Below, piece by piece: positions 27,344 through 36,861 of a stretch of DNA of 64,000 nucleotides. Both the position numbers and the translations under genes were made by a program. Below the pieces are notes generated by a model. That model saw only the letters and a list, made by a program, of their open reading frames with translations. It was not told the origin of the DNA and made no database searches. Position 1 is the stretch's first letter. Every line of letters starts with the position of its first letter. The stretch is from an uncultured Mycobacteriaceae bacterium (lineage in GTDB: Bacteria; Actinomycetota; Actinomycetes; Mycobacteriales; Mycobacteriaceae): contig CADEGF010000009.1 in NCBI GenBank assembly GCA_902826815.1, forward strand, positions 1-64,000. The letters run 5' to 3'.

Positions 27344-28759
27344 CTAGTCCAAATCGTCGTGCGCCATCAGCCTGCGCGCAGCCTCGACAATCGATCCGGA
27401 CAGCGACGGGTACACCGACAGCGTCTGGGCGAGGTCGGTGACGGTCAGGTTGTTCTGCACCGCGAGCGCGATCGGCAGGATCAGCTCCGATGCGATCGGC
27501 GCGACCACGACGCCACCGATCACTACGCCGGTCGCAGGCCTGCAGAAGATCTTCACGAAGCCGCGGCGCAGCAGTGACATCTTCGCCCTGGCGTTCGTCG
27601 TCAGCGGCAGCATCAGGGTGCGGGCGGGCACCGTGCCGTCGTCGATCTTGGTCTGCGGGACACCGACCGCGGCGATCTCGGGCCGGGTGAACACGGCGGC
27701 GGCGACAGTGCGCAGTCGGATGGGGGTCACCCCCTCGCCGAGGGCGTGGTACATCGCGACGCGGCCCTGCATGGCGGCGACAGACGCCAGCGGAAGCAGG
27801 CCGGTGCAGTCGCCCGCCGCATAGATTCCGGACGCGGTGGTCCGCGAAACCCTGTCCACCGAAAGGTAATTCCCTTGCCCGAGTTCGATGCCGACCGCCT
27901 CGAGCCCGAGATTGGACGTGTTGGGCACCGAACCAACCGTCATCAACGCGTGGCTGCCCTCGACGGTGCGACCGTCGGTCATCGTCACCACGACGCCGAC
28001 GGAGTCGCGAGTCACCGATTCAGCGCGGGCGTTCTTGACCAGCGACACACCGCGTTCGGCCAACGTCTCCTCGAGTACGGCGGCGGCGTCGGAGTCCTCG
28101 TGCGGCAGGATCTGGTCGCGGCTGGCGACAACAGTGACCTTCACGCCGAGTTCGGTGTAGGCGTTGCAGAACTCCGCGCCGGTGACGCCGGACCCGACGA
28201 TGACGAGATGTTCGGGCAGTTCAGTGAGGTCGTAGAGCTGGCGCCAGTTCAGAATGCGTTCGCCGTCGGGCTCCGCTCCCGGCAGCACACGCGGGCTGGC
28301 ACCGGTCGCGATCAACACGACGTCGGCCTTCAACACACCGACCTTGCCGTCGAATGTGATGACTTTCACCCGGTGATGGGCCATGCCAGGGGTGCTGTCG
28401 ACCAGTTCGCCGCGGCCCGCGACGACGTTGACACCCGCCTGCAGCAACTGGCTGCCGATGTCGGCGGACTGCGATCTCGCGAGCGTCTTGACCCGGCTGT
28501 GGATCTGCTCGAGCGAAATCTTGGCGTCCTCGATCGCGATGTCGAACCCGAGGCCGTCGGCGCGGCGCAGCTCGGTGCGCACGCCCGTCGACGCGATGAA
28601 CGTCTTGGACGGCACGCAGTCCCAGAGCACGCAGGCCCCGCCGATGCCGTCGCTGTCGATGACGGTGACCTCGGCGACGTCGCGGCCGCGTGCGGCGGCG
28701 ACAAGTGCCGCCTCATAGCCCGCTGGCCCGCCGCCGATGATCACTATCCGGGTTGCCAC
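27344..28759 (-). CDS. lpdA: LpdA flavoprotein disulfide reductase-like quinone reductase
   Basis: This 471-residue flavoprotein has GGGPAGYEAA (FAD), the second Rossmann motif VGSGVTGAEF and YAAGDCTGLLPLASVA. M. tuberculosis LpdA (Rv3303c) reduces quinones rather than lipoamide. Here the redox segment reads GGACVLWDCVPSK, with both cysteines at C-x4-C spacing. The C-terminal His-Glu pair of true disulfide reductases is replaced (VYPSLSGS). The GTG start has TAGGTT 6 nt upstream, suggesting a leaderless transcript. Confidence 0.92.
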   Translation of the reverse strand: MATRIVIIGGGPAGYEAALVAAARGRDVAEVTVIDSDGIGGACVLWDCVPSKTFIASTGVRTELRRADGLGFDIAIEDAKISLEQIHSRVKTLARSQSADIGSQLLQAGVNVVAGRGELVDSTPGMAHHRVKVITFDGKVGVLKADVVLIATGASPRVLPGAEPDGERILNWRQLYDLTELPEHLVIVGSGVTGAEFCNAYTELGVKVTVVASRDQILPHEDSDAAAVLEETLAERGVSLVKNARAESVTRDSVGVVVTMTDGRTVEGSHALMTVGSVPNTSNLGLEAVGIELGQGNYLSVDRVSRTTASGIYAAGDCTGLLPLASVAAMQGRVAMYHALGEGVTPIRLRTVAAAVFTRPEIAAVGVPQTKIDDGTVPARTLMLPLTTNARAKMSLLRRGFVKIFCRPATGVVIGGVVVAPIASELILPIALAVQNNLTVTDLAQTLSVYPSLSGSIVEAARRLMAHDDLD

Positions 28760-28824
28760 GGCCTTAACCTAGCCAAGCGCGCGGTTGACCGCCCAGTCAC
28801 TGGACGAAGCCTTAGAGTTTCCCC

Positions 28825-29301
28825 GTGCCGATTTACGCCGCATACGGATCGAACATGCATCCGGAGCAGATGCTGGAGCGGGCACCGCACTCGCCGATGG
28901 CGGGCACCGGATGGCTGCACGGCTGGCGCCTCACCTTCGGCGGCGCGGATATCGGCTGGGAGGGCGCGCTGGCGACGCTTGTCGAGGATCCGCTGTCGAA
29001 GGTGTTCGTCGTGCTCTACGACATGACTGATTCCGACGAGCTGAACCTGGACCGCTGGGAGGGCAGCGAGCTGGGGGTACACAAGAAGATCCGCTGCCGC
29101 GTGGACCGGCTGTCGTCGGACACCACGACCGATCCCGTGCTGGCTTGGCTGTATGTCGTCGACGCGTGGGAGGGCGGGCTTCCGTCAGCGCGCTACATCG
29201 GGGTGATGGCCGACGCCGCCGAAATCGCCGGGGCGCCGGAGGAATACGTCCGCGACCTGCGTAACCGCCCGTCGAGCAACATCGGCCCCGGCACGACCTA
29301 G
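28825..29301 (+). CDS. gamma-glutamylcyclotransferase-like protein
   Basis: This 158-residue protein of the GGCT fold starts PIYAAYGSNMHPEQM; the YGSN phosphate-like loop is at 7-10, and the strand pattern runs through DRWEGSELGVH. Family members release 5-oxoproline from gamma-glutamyl compounds. It matches Rv3304 by position, divergent from lpdA. The GTG start has TAGAGT 6 nt upstream, a leaderless arrangement. Confidence 0.85.
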   Translation: MPIYAAYGSNMHPEQMLERAPHSPMAGTGWLHGWRLTFGGADIGWEGALATLVEDPLSKVFVVLYDMTDSDELNLDRWEGSELGVHKKIRCRVDRLSSDTTTDPVLAWLYVVDAWEGGLPSARYIGVMADAAEIAGAPEEYVRDLRNRPSSNIGPGTT

Positions 29302-30416
29302 CCCCTTGCACCGCGAGCGTGCGTGTTTGCACACGACACGCTGCAGTTCGCTGGCACTCCGCGCACGCTCACGCCGCACGAGCGCGACGCAATTGCGCGT
29401 CGATGCGCCCGACGAACTCCCATGGCCGATATCTCACGTCTTCAAAGACGATCGAGAGGGCTAGCCAGTCGATGTCTCCCAACGCTGCCTGACGTCGGCG
29501 GTCGCGCTTCATCGCATCGGGCCCGCTGTGCCAGTCCATACCGTCGTACTCGACAGCGACCCGTTGGTCAGGCCAGGCGAAGTCCAACCGCCTTAGCTCG
29601 CCGTTTCCGTCGATGACCTCGAATTGAAGCTCCGGTGTCGGCAAGCGGCCATCGATCATTGCCAGCCGCGCTTCGCTCTCCATCGGTGACTCCGCTCGCG
29701 GGTCAGCCAGCGAAATGAGGTTTCGGACCGCGACGATGCCGCGACGACCCGCCTGCTCGATCGCGGCCCGCCAGATATCGGCTCTACTGCACGTCCCGCT
29801 TCGCAGCGCCGCGTCCAATGTGGCAAGCGCTCGTGGACGCCCCAGGCCACGCGCGACCTCGACTGCGGTCCATGCCGGCGATGTGGCGCGACGGCCGTCG
29901 ACCATGACAAGCGGTGCACCGTCGCGACGATGCACCACCAGCCCATCGCACGGTCGCAACTGACGACGCGGCGGATTGAGTACATGAAGGTCTTTGGGCT
30001 CTTCGGTATCGAAGCCGTGCAGTGCGGCAGCAGTGCCGAGGCATACTGGCACCTTGGTGCCGCACGACATGTCCAGACCCTTCAAACGCGTATAGTCATC
30101 GGCTTCTCCGCGGCAATAGATTCCGTACCAGATCCGTTCCAGTGCACCTGTTTTGAGTTCTCGCTCGAAAGCGCGCCTGGGAATCAGGTTCAGGATCTGA
30201 CCACTGGTCGCGACGCCGCCTTGCTCGTCGAACAACCGCTCCAACTCTGTGTTCATAGCGAGATCGTCGGCGCAGACCGCACAGCTTCGGTAGTGCCGAC
30301 GGGCCGACGGTGGATAGATGTCCAACTGTGCACAGTTCCTACACCGCGAAGGTGCACGTTTGCACATCAACCCGCGGCGTGTCGTGTGCAAACACGCACG
30401 CTCGCGGTGCGAGGGG
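29302..30416. repeat. 45-bp inverted repeats flanking a nuclease gene
   Basis: The arm at 29302-29346 and the arm at 30372-30416 are reverse complements at about 42 of 45 positions (core GCGTGTCGTGTGCAAACACG). They bracket the DUF559-type gene. A further degenerate copy of the left arm at about 30342-30371 lets the right end fold back on itself. The arrangement recalls a mobile cassette or REP-like pair, but no transposase is present. Confidence 0.85.
29369..30256 (-). CDS. AbiEi-like HTH and DUF559 nuclease-fold protein
   Basis: This 295-residue protein has an N-terminal AbiEi-type winged helix (LFDEQGGVATSGQILNL), a central domain and a C-terminal DUF559/Vsr-like domain. The nuclease-like residues are visible: ESEARL, LDFAWPDQRVAVEYDG and a following basic stretch. 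ATG at 30256 begins the AbiEi-like segment; an upstream frame would run into the repeat and was not used. Proteins of this kind are frequent and uncharacterised in actinobacteria. A role in defence or mobility is speculative. Confidence 0.75.
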   Translation of the reverse strand: MNTELERLFDEQGGVATSGQILNLIPRRAFERELKTGALERIWYGIYCRGEADDYTRLKGLDMSCGTKVPVCLGTAAALHGFDTEEPKDLHVLNPPRRQLRPCDGLVVHRRDGAPLVMVDGRRATSPAWTAVEVARGLGRPRALATLDAALRSGTCSRADIWRAAIEQAGRRGIVAVRNLISLADPRAESPMESEARLAMIDGRLPTPELQFEVIDGNGELRRLDFAWPDQRVAVEYDGMDWHSGPDAMKRDRRRQAALGDIDWLALSIVFEDVRYRPWEFVGRIDAQLRRARAA

Positions 30417-30420
30417 ACCC

Positions 30421-31590
30421 CTAGAAGGCGGCGGCCTGTTCGACGGTGTTCACCAGCGTGCGGACGCCCACCGCGAGAGCGCGCTCGTCGATGTCGAACG
30501 TCGGCTGGTGCAGGTCGAGCTGCGGGCCGCGACCCGACCAGACGCCCAACCGGGCCATCGCGCCGGGAATCTCCTCGAGGTACCAGGAGAAGTCCTCGCC
30601 ACCACCGGACTGCCGGGTGTCGGCCAGCACCTCGGGCCCGACGGCCTCAATCGCATGCGTCAGGATCCGCGTCGAGATCTCCTCATTGACCACCGGCGGC
30701 ACACCGCGCTTGTAATTCAGCGTGTGCTCGACGCCCAGGGGGGCCAGCAGCGCTGTAATAGCCTCGCCGACAATGGCTTCCAGCGTCAGCCAGGTGTCGC
30801 GGTTGGCGGTCCGGACCGTGCCTGCCAGCATGCCGGTCTGCGGGATGGCGTTGGCCGCGACGCCCGCGTTGACCGCGCCCCACACCATCACCGTGCTGGT
30901 GCGCGGGTCGATCCGGCGGGACAGCACACCTGGCAGCCCGGTGATCAGCGTGCCGAGCGCGTAGACAAGATCGCCGGTCAGATGTGGTCGCGAGGTGTGC
31001 CCGCCCTGGCTGTGCAGGGTGACCTCGATGTGGTCGGCGGCAGACGTGATCGGGCCCTGCCGCACCGCGACCCGACCGACAGCCAGCCGCGGATCGCAGT
31101 GCAACGCGAATATCCGCGATACCCCGTTGATCGCACCCGCCGCGATGGCGTCGATCGCGCCACCGGGCATCAGCTCCTCGGCGGCCTGGAAGAGCAACCG
31201 GACACCGACCGGCAGCTCGGGCACCGAGTTGAGCGCGAGCGCCGTACCGAGCAATACCGCGGTGTGCGCGTCGTGGCCGCAGGCGTGCGCGACGTTGGGC
31301 ACGTGGGACGCATAGGGCATCCCGGTGCGGTCGGCCATCGGCAAGGCGTCCATATCCGCGCGCAGCGCGATGCGCGGGCCTTGCTCGGGGCCGAAGTCGC
31401 AGATCAAGCCCGTGCCGCCGGCCAGCACCTTCGGGTTCAGCCCGGCGTCGGCCAGATGCGACGCCACGAACTGCGTGGTGGCGAACTCCTGCCGCCCGAG
31501 CTCCGGGTGGCTGTGGATGTGCCTGCGCCATGCGACGAGGTCGTCGAAGTGAGCGGCAAGCCAGTTGTCGGCGGATCCCGAGAGTGTCAT
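30421..31590 (-). CDS. amiA1: M20-family amidohydrolase AmiA1
   Basis: This 389-residue M20D metallopeptidase-fold hydrolase has metal-binding ACGHDAHTAVLLG near residue 100, QAAEELMPGG with the catalytic glutamate, and a lid domain with SQGGHTSRPH. Relatives cleave N-acyl amino acids or amide bonds. Its ATG overlaps the stop of amiB1 in an ATGA junction, so the two are translationally coupled. The length matches M. tuberculosis AmiA1. Confidence 0.92.
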   Translation of the reverse strand: MTLSGSADNWLAAHFDDLVAWRRHIHSHPELGRQEFATTQFVASHLADAGLNPKVLAGGTGLICDFGPEQGPRIALRADMDALPMADRTGMPYASHVPNVAHACGHDAHTAVLLGTALALNSVPELPVGVRLLFQAAEELMPGGAIDAIAAGAINGVSRIFALHCDPRLAVGRVAVRQGPITSAADHIEVTLHSQGGHTSRPHLTGDLVYALGTLITGLPGVLSRRIDPRTSTVMVWGAVNAGVAANAIPQTGMLAGTVRTANRDTWLTLEAIVGEAITALLAPLGVEHTLNYKRGVPPVVNEEISTRILTHAIEAVGPEVLADTRQSGGGEDFSWYLEEIPGAMARLGVWSGRGPQLDLHQPTFDIDERALAVGVRTLVNTVEQAAAF

Positions 31591-32771
31591 GACGCCACCC
31601 GCTCGGCCTGCAGCTCGAGCACCCTGTCCCGCTCGGCGGGAGTCTCGGCCAGCGCGACGACCGTGCGCGCCAACATGACCGCGCCCTCGACGACAGCCTT
31701 GTCCCCACTCGGGCTCGCAGCCGCCGCGGCGAAGCCAGGCTGGTGCACCGATGCGCCGTCCGCGTCGACCCCGACGACAGGGTGGATTCCCGGCATCATT
31801 TTCGTGACGTTGCCCATGTCGGTACTGCCAAGCGGCACGGCGGCCTCGATCTCCTCCGCGACCGGCTCGCGGCCCAGTCGCTTCATCTCGCTGCGGAAGA
31901 TCTCGGCCAACCACTTGTCCGGCGCCAGTTCGTCATACGGCGGCTCGGTCTGCTCAATCGTGTAGTCGCACCCCGTTGCCACCGAACCGGCGAGGAAGCA
32001 GTCGGCCATCCTGTCCTCGAGGTGGCGCAACGATGCGGCATCGGTCGCGCGCATCAAGTACAGCAAGGCCGTGCGGGCGGGAATCACGTTGGGAACCTGG
32101 CCGCCTTCTGTGACGATGCCGTGCGCCATCTGGCCCGGCACGAACTGTTGGCGCAGCAGTCCAATCGCCGTCTGCGCCACGGTGATTGCATCGGCGGCGT
32201 TGAGGCCAAGGTACGGCGCGACGGCCGCGTGCGCGGCACGGCCCAGGTAGGTGACCTCGTGCTGGGACGCCGCAAGCGATCTCGCACGCGCGATGTCGAT
32301 CGGACCGGGATGGATCATCACCGTCGCGGCGATGTCGTCGAACGTTCCGGCATTGAGCAGCAACACTTTTCCGCCGCCGGCCTCTTCAGCCGGGGTACCG
32401 AGCAGCACGACCTTGATACCGAGGTCGTCGGCGACATCGGCCAGTGCCAGCGCCGCACCAACGGCCGCCGCCGCGATGATGTTGTGCCCGCAGGCATGAC
32501 CGAGTTCGGGCAGTGCGTCGTATTCGGCGCAGATACCGATCACCAGCGGACCGCTGCCGAACTCGGCGCGGAAGGCGGTGTCCAACCCGCCCGGCGCAGC
32601 GGTGATCTCGAAACCGCGCTCGGCCGCCAGCGCCTGCGCCTTGGCGCAGCTCTTGTGCTCGGCGAACGCCAGCTCCGGCTCGGCGTGGATCGAGTGCGAC
32701 AGCTCGATCAGGTCGCCACGGCTCCGGTTGATCGCGTCTTCGACGCTCGCGGCTGCGGTGGCGGTGGGCAT
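31587..32771 (-). CDS. amiB1: M20-family amidohydrolase AmiB1
   Basis: This 394-residue paralogue of AmiA1 has the metal site GHACGHNIIAAAAVGAAL and GTPAEEAGGGK, the length recalled for M. tuberculosis AmiB1. The two may form a two-subunit p-aminobenzoyl-glutamate hydrolase-like enzyme, as AbgA/AbgB do in E. coli; this is inference. GATACT lies 6 nt before the ATG, a possible leaderless start. It is divergent from deoD. Confidence 0.92.
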   Translation of the reverse strand: MPTATAAASVEDAINRSRGDLIELSHSIHAEPELAFAEHKSCAKAQALAAERGFEITAAPGGLDTAFRAEFGSGPLVIGICAEYDALPELGHACGHNIIAAAAVGAALALADVADDLGIKVVLLGTPAEEAGGGKVLLLNAGTFDDIAATVMIHPGPIDIARARSLAASQHEVTYLGRAAHAAVAPYLGLNAADAITVAQTAIGLLRQQFVPGQMAHGIVTEGGQVPNVIPARTALLYLMRATDAASLRHLEDRMADCFLAGSVATGCDYTIEQTEPPYDELAPDKWLAEIFRSEMKRLGREPVAEEIEAAVPLGSTDMGNVTKMMPGIHPVVGVDADGASVHQPGFAAAAASPSGDKAVVEGAVMLARTVVALAETPAERDRVLELQAERVAS

Positions 32772-32808
32772 CTAGGCAGTATCTCACTGCCAGCTAAGCT
32801 GCCGAACT

Positions 32809-33603
32809 GTGACCGATCCGGATGCGGTAGCGCAGCAGGCCGCAGCCGCAATCCGCGAGCGCACCGGAGCCGACAGCCACGACGTCGCCGTCATCCTCGG
32901 CTCCGGATGGGCGCCTGCGGCCGCCGAGTTGGGCCCGCCGACGGCGGTGATTCCGATGGGCGAGCTGCCCGGGTTCACTCCCCCGACCGCGGAGGGGCAT
33001 GGCGGCGACGTCGTCTCGGTGCGGGCAGGCGATCATCGCGTGCTGGTGTTCATCGGCAGGATCCATGCCTACGAGGGCCATGATCTGCGGCACGTCGTGC
33101 ATCCGGTGCGCGCCGCGTGCGCGGCAGGCGCGCGAACCGTCGTTTTGACCAACGCCGCAGGCGGCCTGAGGGCGGACTACGCGGTCGGCCAGCCGGTGCT
33201 GATCAGCGACCACCTGAACCTGACGGCAAGATCGCCGCTGGTCGGGGCGCAGTTCGTGGATCTCGTCGACGCCTACTCGCCGAGACTGCGGGCGCTCGCC
33301 CACGAAGTGGATCCCGACCTCGCAGAAGGCGTGTACGCCGGTCTCCCAGGACCGCACTTCGAGACCCCAGCCGAGATCAGGATGCTGCGAACGCTGGGGG
33401 CCGACCTGGTCGGAATGTCGACGGTGCACGAGACGATCGCCGCGCGGGCGGCGGGTGCCGAGGTGCTCGCGGTGTCGCTGGTGACCAACGCCGCTGCGGG
33501 CATGACCGGACAGCCGCTGAATCATCAAGAGGTGTTGGAGGCGGGCCGTCAGTCGGCGACGCGGACGGGTTCCCTGCTCGCCTCGGTAATCTCCCGGCTC
33601 TGA
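32809..33603 (+). CDS. deoD: purine nucleoside phosphorylase
   Basis: This 264-residue trimeric-type PNP has VILGSGWA (phosphate site), TNAAGGL, the active-site [13 protein letters not shown] and SLVTNAAAG, whose asparagine contacts the base. It splits inosine and guanosine into base and ribose-1-phosphate. GTG at 32809 has TAAGCT 8 nt upstream. In M. tuberculosis deoD precedes pmmB directly; here a MarR/transporter cassette intervenes. The last 55 bp overlap the convergent transporter gene. Confidence 0.93.
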   Translation: MTDPDAVAQQAAAAIRERTGADSHDVAVILGSGWAPAAAELGPPTAVIPMGELPGFTPPTAEGHGGDVVSVRAGDHRVLVFIGRIHAYEGHDLRHVVHPVRAACAAGARTVVLTNAAGGLRADYAVGQPVLISDHLNLTARSPLVGAQFVDLVDAYSPRLRALAHEVDPDLAEGVYAGLPGPHFETPAEIRMLRTLGADLVGMSTVHETIAARAAGAEVLAVSLVTNAAAGMTGQPLNHQEVLEAGRQSATRTGSLLASVISRL

Positions 33604-34715
33604 CGTCGGGCATGACGTTCGGTCAACCTGATCACCGTGCGAGCCAGCAACGGCGCCATGAACAGCATCAGCAGCACGCGGAAAACCTGGGCGGCGATGA
33701 TGAACGTGACGCCTGAACCCGTCTCCACCGCGATCGCCAGCACGGCGTAGACGCCGCCGGGGCTGGTCGCGAGGTAGCCCTCGAGCGGGGTCTTGCCTGC
33801 GATGTCGGCCAACAGAACGCCCAAGCCCGCTGTGGCGACACCGAGCACGACGATCAGAGCGATGGCCGCGGGAAGCATCCGTCCGACGGCCCGCAAGGAG
33901 TCCCTCGTGAAGACGACGCCGGCCTGCCAGCCGATCACCATGTAGCCGATCTGAACCAACACCATGGGCACCGAAAGGCCGAAGGACAAGCCGCTCAGTT
34001 GCAGGGCGACGGTCAACCCGAGTGGTCCGAGCAGGCCAGCGCCGGGAATGCGCAGCAGCTTGCCGCCCATCGCACCCGCGACGATGAGAACGGTCATCAT
34101 CGCCACGCTCGAATACCAAGGCGCCGAGTCGCTTTGCGTGCTCACGGCAGCATGATGCGTCCGGTCGGCGTGATAGATCAGGGTGACGACGATCGGCATC
34201 GATGCGGTCACAAGTCCCACCCGCAGGTACTGCACCACCGCGACGACGCGATCGTCGCCGCCGAGTTCACGGGCGATCGCGACCAACCCTGACGCGCCGC
34301 CTGCGACGAGCGCCAGCGAACCGGTGAGCGGGCTGACGTCGCGGTGAAGGCCCAGCAGGGCGCCCGCGATGATGCTGAGAACCAGGGTGGCGACGGCGAC
34401 CGCGACGACGATCGGCCAGTCCGGGCCGAGGGCGCTGACCGCGTCGCTGTGAACCATGGTGCCGATGTAGACGCCGAGCACGCCCTGGGCGGCGATGCCC
34501 GCGGACCGGGGCATGCGGGTTGGCGCCAGCGCAGGCAGAGCCAGCGCCATTCCGACGACGAGCGCGGCGAACAGCGCGGCAGAGGGAACGCCGAGCATCG
34601 TGAGCGGGACGGTGACGGCAACCGTGGCGCTGATCAGCAACACCCACTTGGCTGCCAGGTTCAGCCGCTCTCTCGTCACTTTCGCAAGTATGCCCTTAAC
34701 AAAATTCACATGCAA
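33549..34715 (-). CDS. AbrB-type membrane transporter (PF05145-like)
   Basis: This membrane protein of about 388 residues is organised as a duplicated half: [10 protein letters not shown]-like segment, then [16 protein letters not shown], and later [17 protein letters not shown]. Those glycine motifs define the family often misnamed 'AbrB transcriptional regulator' or 'ammonia monooxygenase'. Around ten hydrophobic segments are visible. The substrate is unknown. The TTG start is uncertain; GTG at 34709 is an alternative. The divergent MarR regulator probably controls it. Confidence 0.8.
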   Translation of the reverse strand: MHVNFVKGILAKVTRERLNLAAKWVLLISATVAVTVPLTMLGVPSAALFAALVVGMALALPALAPTRMPRSAGIAAQGVLGVYIGTMVHSDAVSALGPDWPIVVAVAVATLVLSIIAGALLGLHRDVSPLTGSLALVAGGASGLVAIARELGGDDRVVAVVQYLRVGLVTASMPIVVTLIYHADRTHHAAVSTQSDSAPWYSSVAMMTVLIVAGAMGGKLLRIPGAGLLGPLGLTVALQLSGLSFGLSVPMVLVQIGYMVIGWQAGVVFTRDSLRAVGRMLPAAIALIVVLGVATAGLGVLLADIAGKTPLEGYLATSPGGVYAVLAIAVETGSGVTFIIAAQVFRVLLMLFMAPLLARTVIRLTERHARRQSREITEASREPVRVAD

Positions 34716-34743
34716 TCCGGCGTTTCAGCCATGACAGCGAAGA

Positions 34744-34767
34744 ATTACCAAGGTATAACTTGGTAAT
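34744..34767. promoter_or_regulatory. candidate MarR operator
   Basis: A perfect palindrome with 9-bp arms ATTACCAAG/CTTGGTAAT around GTATAA runs from upstream into the ATG (34766) of the MarR gene. TATAAC inside it sits at the -10 distance for a leaderless transcript. Binding here would block the regulator's own promoter and probably the divergent transporter's. This is position-based inference. Confidence 0.7.
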
Positions 34768-35224
34768 GACCGGTTTGCGTGCTGGATCCTCGGCCACCGA
34801 GCTGCGGGAGTCGATGGTCGCGGTCACCAGGCAGATGCGCAGGCACCGACCCGATCACGGGCTGACGCTGAGCCAGATGGAAGTGTTGAGCGAGGTCACA
34901 AGGACCGGCGTCATCACGCCTGCCGAACTGGCCGCGCGGCTGCATGTGCGCGTGCAATCCCTCACCGACAGCATCAACGAGCTGGTCAGCCGCGGCTTGG
35001 TATCGCGGCGCCCGGATGACGACGACCGGCGTCGCCAGCTCATCGAGGTCACCGCGGCCGGTATCTCACTGCTCGACGACGACCGCGCCGAACGCGACGC
35101 CTGGCTCAACGCCACCATGCGCGACAACCTGTCGGACCTGGAGTTCAACCTGCTGATGCTGGTCGCTCCGGTGTTGCGCAAGCTGGCATATGCCGAGGGC
35201 AAAGTGGGAACACTGCAGAGATGA
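34766..35224 (+). CDS. MarR-family transcriptional regulator
   Basis: This 152-residue winged-helix regulator has a recognition helix in ITPAELAARLHVRVQSLTDSINELVSRGLV and the wing SRRPDDDDRRRQLIEVT. ATG at 34766 is preferred to TTG at 34760 because the palindrome and a TATAAC box suggest a leaderless start. Its stop overlaps the pmmB start by 4 bp, so pmmB may be read from this promoter too. Confidence 0.88.
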   Translation: MTGLRAGSSATELRESMVAVTRQMRRHRPDHGLTLSQMEVLSEVTRTGVITPAELAARLHVRVQSLTDSINELVSRGLVSRRPDDDDRRRQLIEVTAAGISLLDDDRAERDAWLNATMRDNLSDLEFNLLMLVAPVLRKLAYAEGKVGTLQR

Positions 35225-36861
35225 CGCAGCCGTCGACGGCAGCCGTCCGGGAGTGGATCGCACACGACCCCGACCCGGTGACCGCCGCTGAGCTGGAGAA
35301 GTGCAGCGACGAAGAGCTCGCCGAGCGGTTCGCGTATCCCCTTACGTTCGGCACGGCTGGTCTTCGGGGTCCGCTGCGGGGCGGTCCGAACGGGATGAAC
35401 CTCGCGGTTGTGGTGCGGACCACCTGGGCGGTCGCGCAGGTACTGAAGGAGCGTGGTGCCGGCGGATCGTCGATCGTCGTCGGCGGCGACGCCAGGCATG
35501 GCTCCGAGGAGTTCGCACTCGCGACAGCCGAGGTTCTCGCCGCCGAGGGATTCTCGGTGACGCTACTGTTCGCCGCCGTCCCGACACCCGTTGTGGCGTT
35601 CAGCGTTCGCCATCTCGGCGCGAGCGCGGGCATCCAGATCACCGCATCGCACAACCCGCCGACCGACAACGGATACAAGGTGTACCTGGACGGTGGCCTG
35701 CAGATCGTCCCGCCCATCGACCGGCAGATCGAGGCGATGATCGGCAATGCTCCACCCGCCGACCAGATTCCGAGGGCACCGGTCGTGACGTCCGGCGTCG
35801 ACCTGATGCAGCGCTATGTGGATCGCGCGGCGCATGTGCGACGCACCCACGGGTCGGCTCGGCTGGCGTTCACCGCGATGCACGGAGTCGGCGGTGAGTA
35901 CGCACTCGACGCATTTGTCCGAGCGGGACTGTCCGACGTTCATGTGGTGGAAAGTCAGTTCGCCCCCGACCCCGACTTCCCCACCGTGCCGTTCCCCAAC
36001 CCGGAGGAACCAGGAGCCGCCTTCGAACTGTTGAAACTCGCGGCTGACAACGAGGCGGAGCTCGCCATAGCGCTGGATCCAGACGCGGACCGGTGCGCGG
36101 TCGGCGTGCCGACCCCGGATGGATGGCGCATGCTCACGGGTGACGAAACCGGTTGGCTGCTCGGCGATTACATCCTTTCCCAGCTGGATCCGGGTGAGGT
36201 GACCGAACACACCGTGGTGGCGAGCTCGGTGGTGTCGTCACGGATGCTGTCGCGCATCGCCGCCGTGCACGGTGCCCGTCATGTCGAGACGTTGACCGGT
36301 TTCAAATGGCTGTCTCGGGCCGACGCGGATCTGCCGGGTTGCACGCTCGTCTATGCCTACGAGGAGGCGATCGGCTATTGCGTCGACCCTTCCGCGGTTC
36401 GCGACAAGGACGGCATCAGCACGGCGGTGTTGTTCTGCGATCTGGTCGTCGCGCTGCGTGAACAGGGCCGAACGGTGCTCGACGCCCTCGACGACCTGGC
36501 CCGACTGCACGGGGTGCATATGACGACGGCGGTGTCGCGGCCGGTGGCCGGTGCCGACGATGCGGCGGAGGTGATGACCCGGCTTCGGGCAGGCGCGCCG
36601 ACGAAGTTGTGCGGATTCGAGGTCACGATGACCGACCTTGCCGCCGTGCAGCCCTATCAGCGGCGAGCCGACGCGGTTATTTTGACCGGTGGCGACGCGG
36701 ATACTTCGGTGCGGGTAGCGGTGCGACCGTCTGGCACTGAGCCGAAAGTCAAGTCCTACATCGAGGTTCGTCGGAGTTGCGTCGACGGGAAGCTGGATCT
36801 CGCCCGTGCCGATGCCCGGCGTCTGAGCGAGGAACTGGCTGAACTCGCAGAAAAGTTTTAA
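35221..36861 (+). CDS. pmmB: phosphomannomutase/phosphoglucomutase PmmB
   Basis: This 546-residue alpha-D-phosphohexomutase has the active serine loop TASHNPP (S143), the metal loop DPDADR (286-291), a sugar-binding EEAIGY and the phosphate-binding [14 protein letters not shown]. It interconverts hexose-1- and hexose-6-phosphates, and possibly deoxyribose-1-phosphate, which would suit its salvage neighbours. The ATG overlaps the MarR stop. The last 4 bp overlap the convergent upp gene. Confidence 0.92.
   Translation: MTQPSTAAVREWIAHDPDPVTAAELEKCSDEELAERFAYPLTFGTAGLRGPLRGGPNGMNLAVVVRTTWAVAQVLKERGAGGSSIVVGGDARHGSEEFALATAEVLAAEGFSVTLLFAAVPTPVVAFSVRHLGASAGIQITASHNPPTDNGYKVYLDGGLQIVPPIDRQIEAMIGNAPPADQIPRAPVVTSGVDLMQRYVDRAAHVRRTHGSARLAFTAMHGVGGEYALDAFVRAGLSDVHVVESQFAPDPDFPTVPFPNPEEPGAAFELLKLAADNEAELAIALDPDADRCAVGVPTPDGWRMLTGDETGWLLGDYILSQLDPGEVTEHTVVASSVVSSRMLSRIAAVHGARHVETLTGFKWLSRADADLPGCTLVYAYEEAIGYCVDPSAVRDKDGISTAVLFCDLVVALREQGRTVLDALDDLARLHGVHMTTAVSRPVAGADDAAEVMTRLRAGAPTKLCGFEVTMTDLAAVQPYQRRADAVILTGGDADTSVRVAVRPSGTEPKVKSYIEVRRSCVDGKLDLARADARRLSEELAELAEKF

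Noticed and set aside
30342-30410. Possible CRISPR-like array because of repeated GTTTGCACA motifs
   Set aside because: Only two or three imperfect, oppositely oriented copies with no regular spacers; it is an inverted repeat.
33549-34715. AbrB-family DNA-binding regulator
   Set aside because: The protein is a multi-span membrane protein; the name is an annotation legacy, so it is called a transporter.
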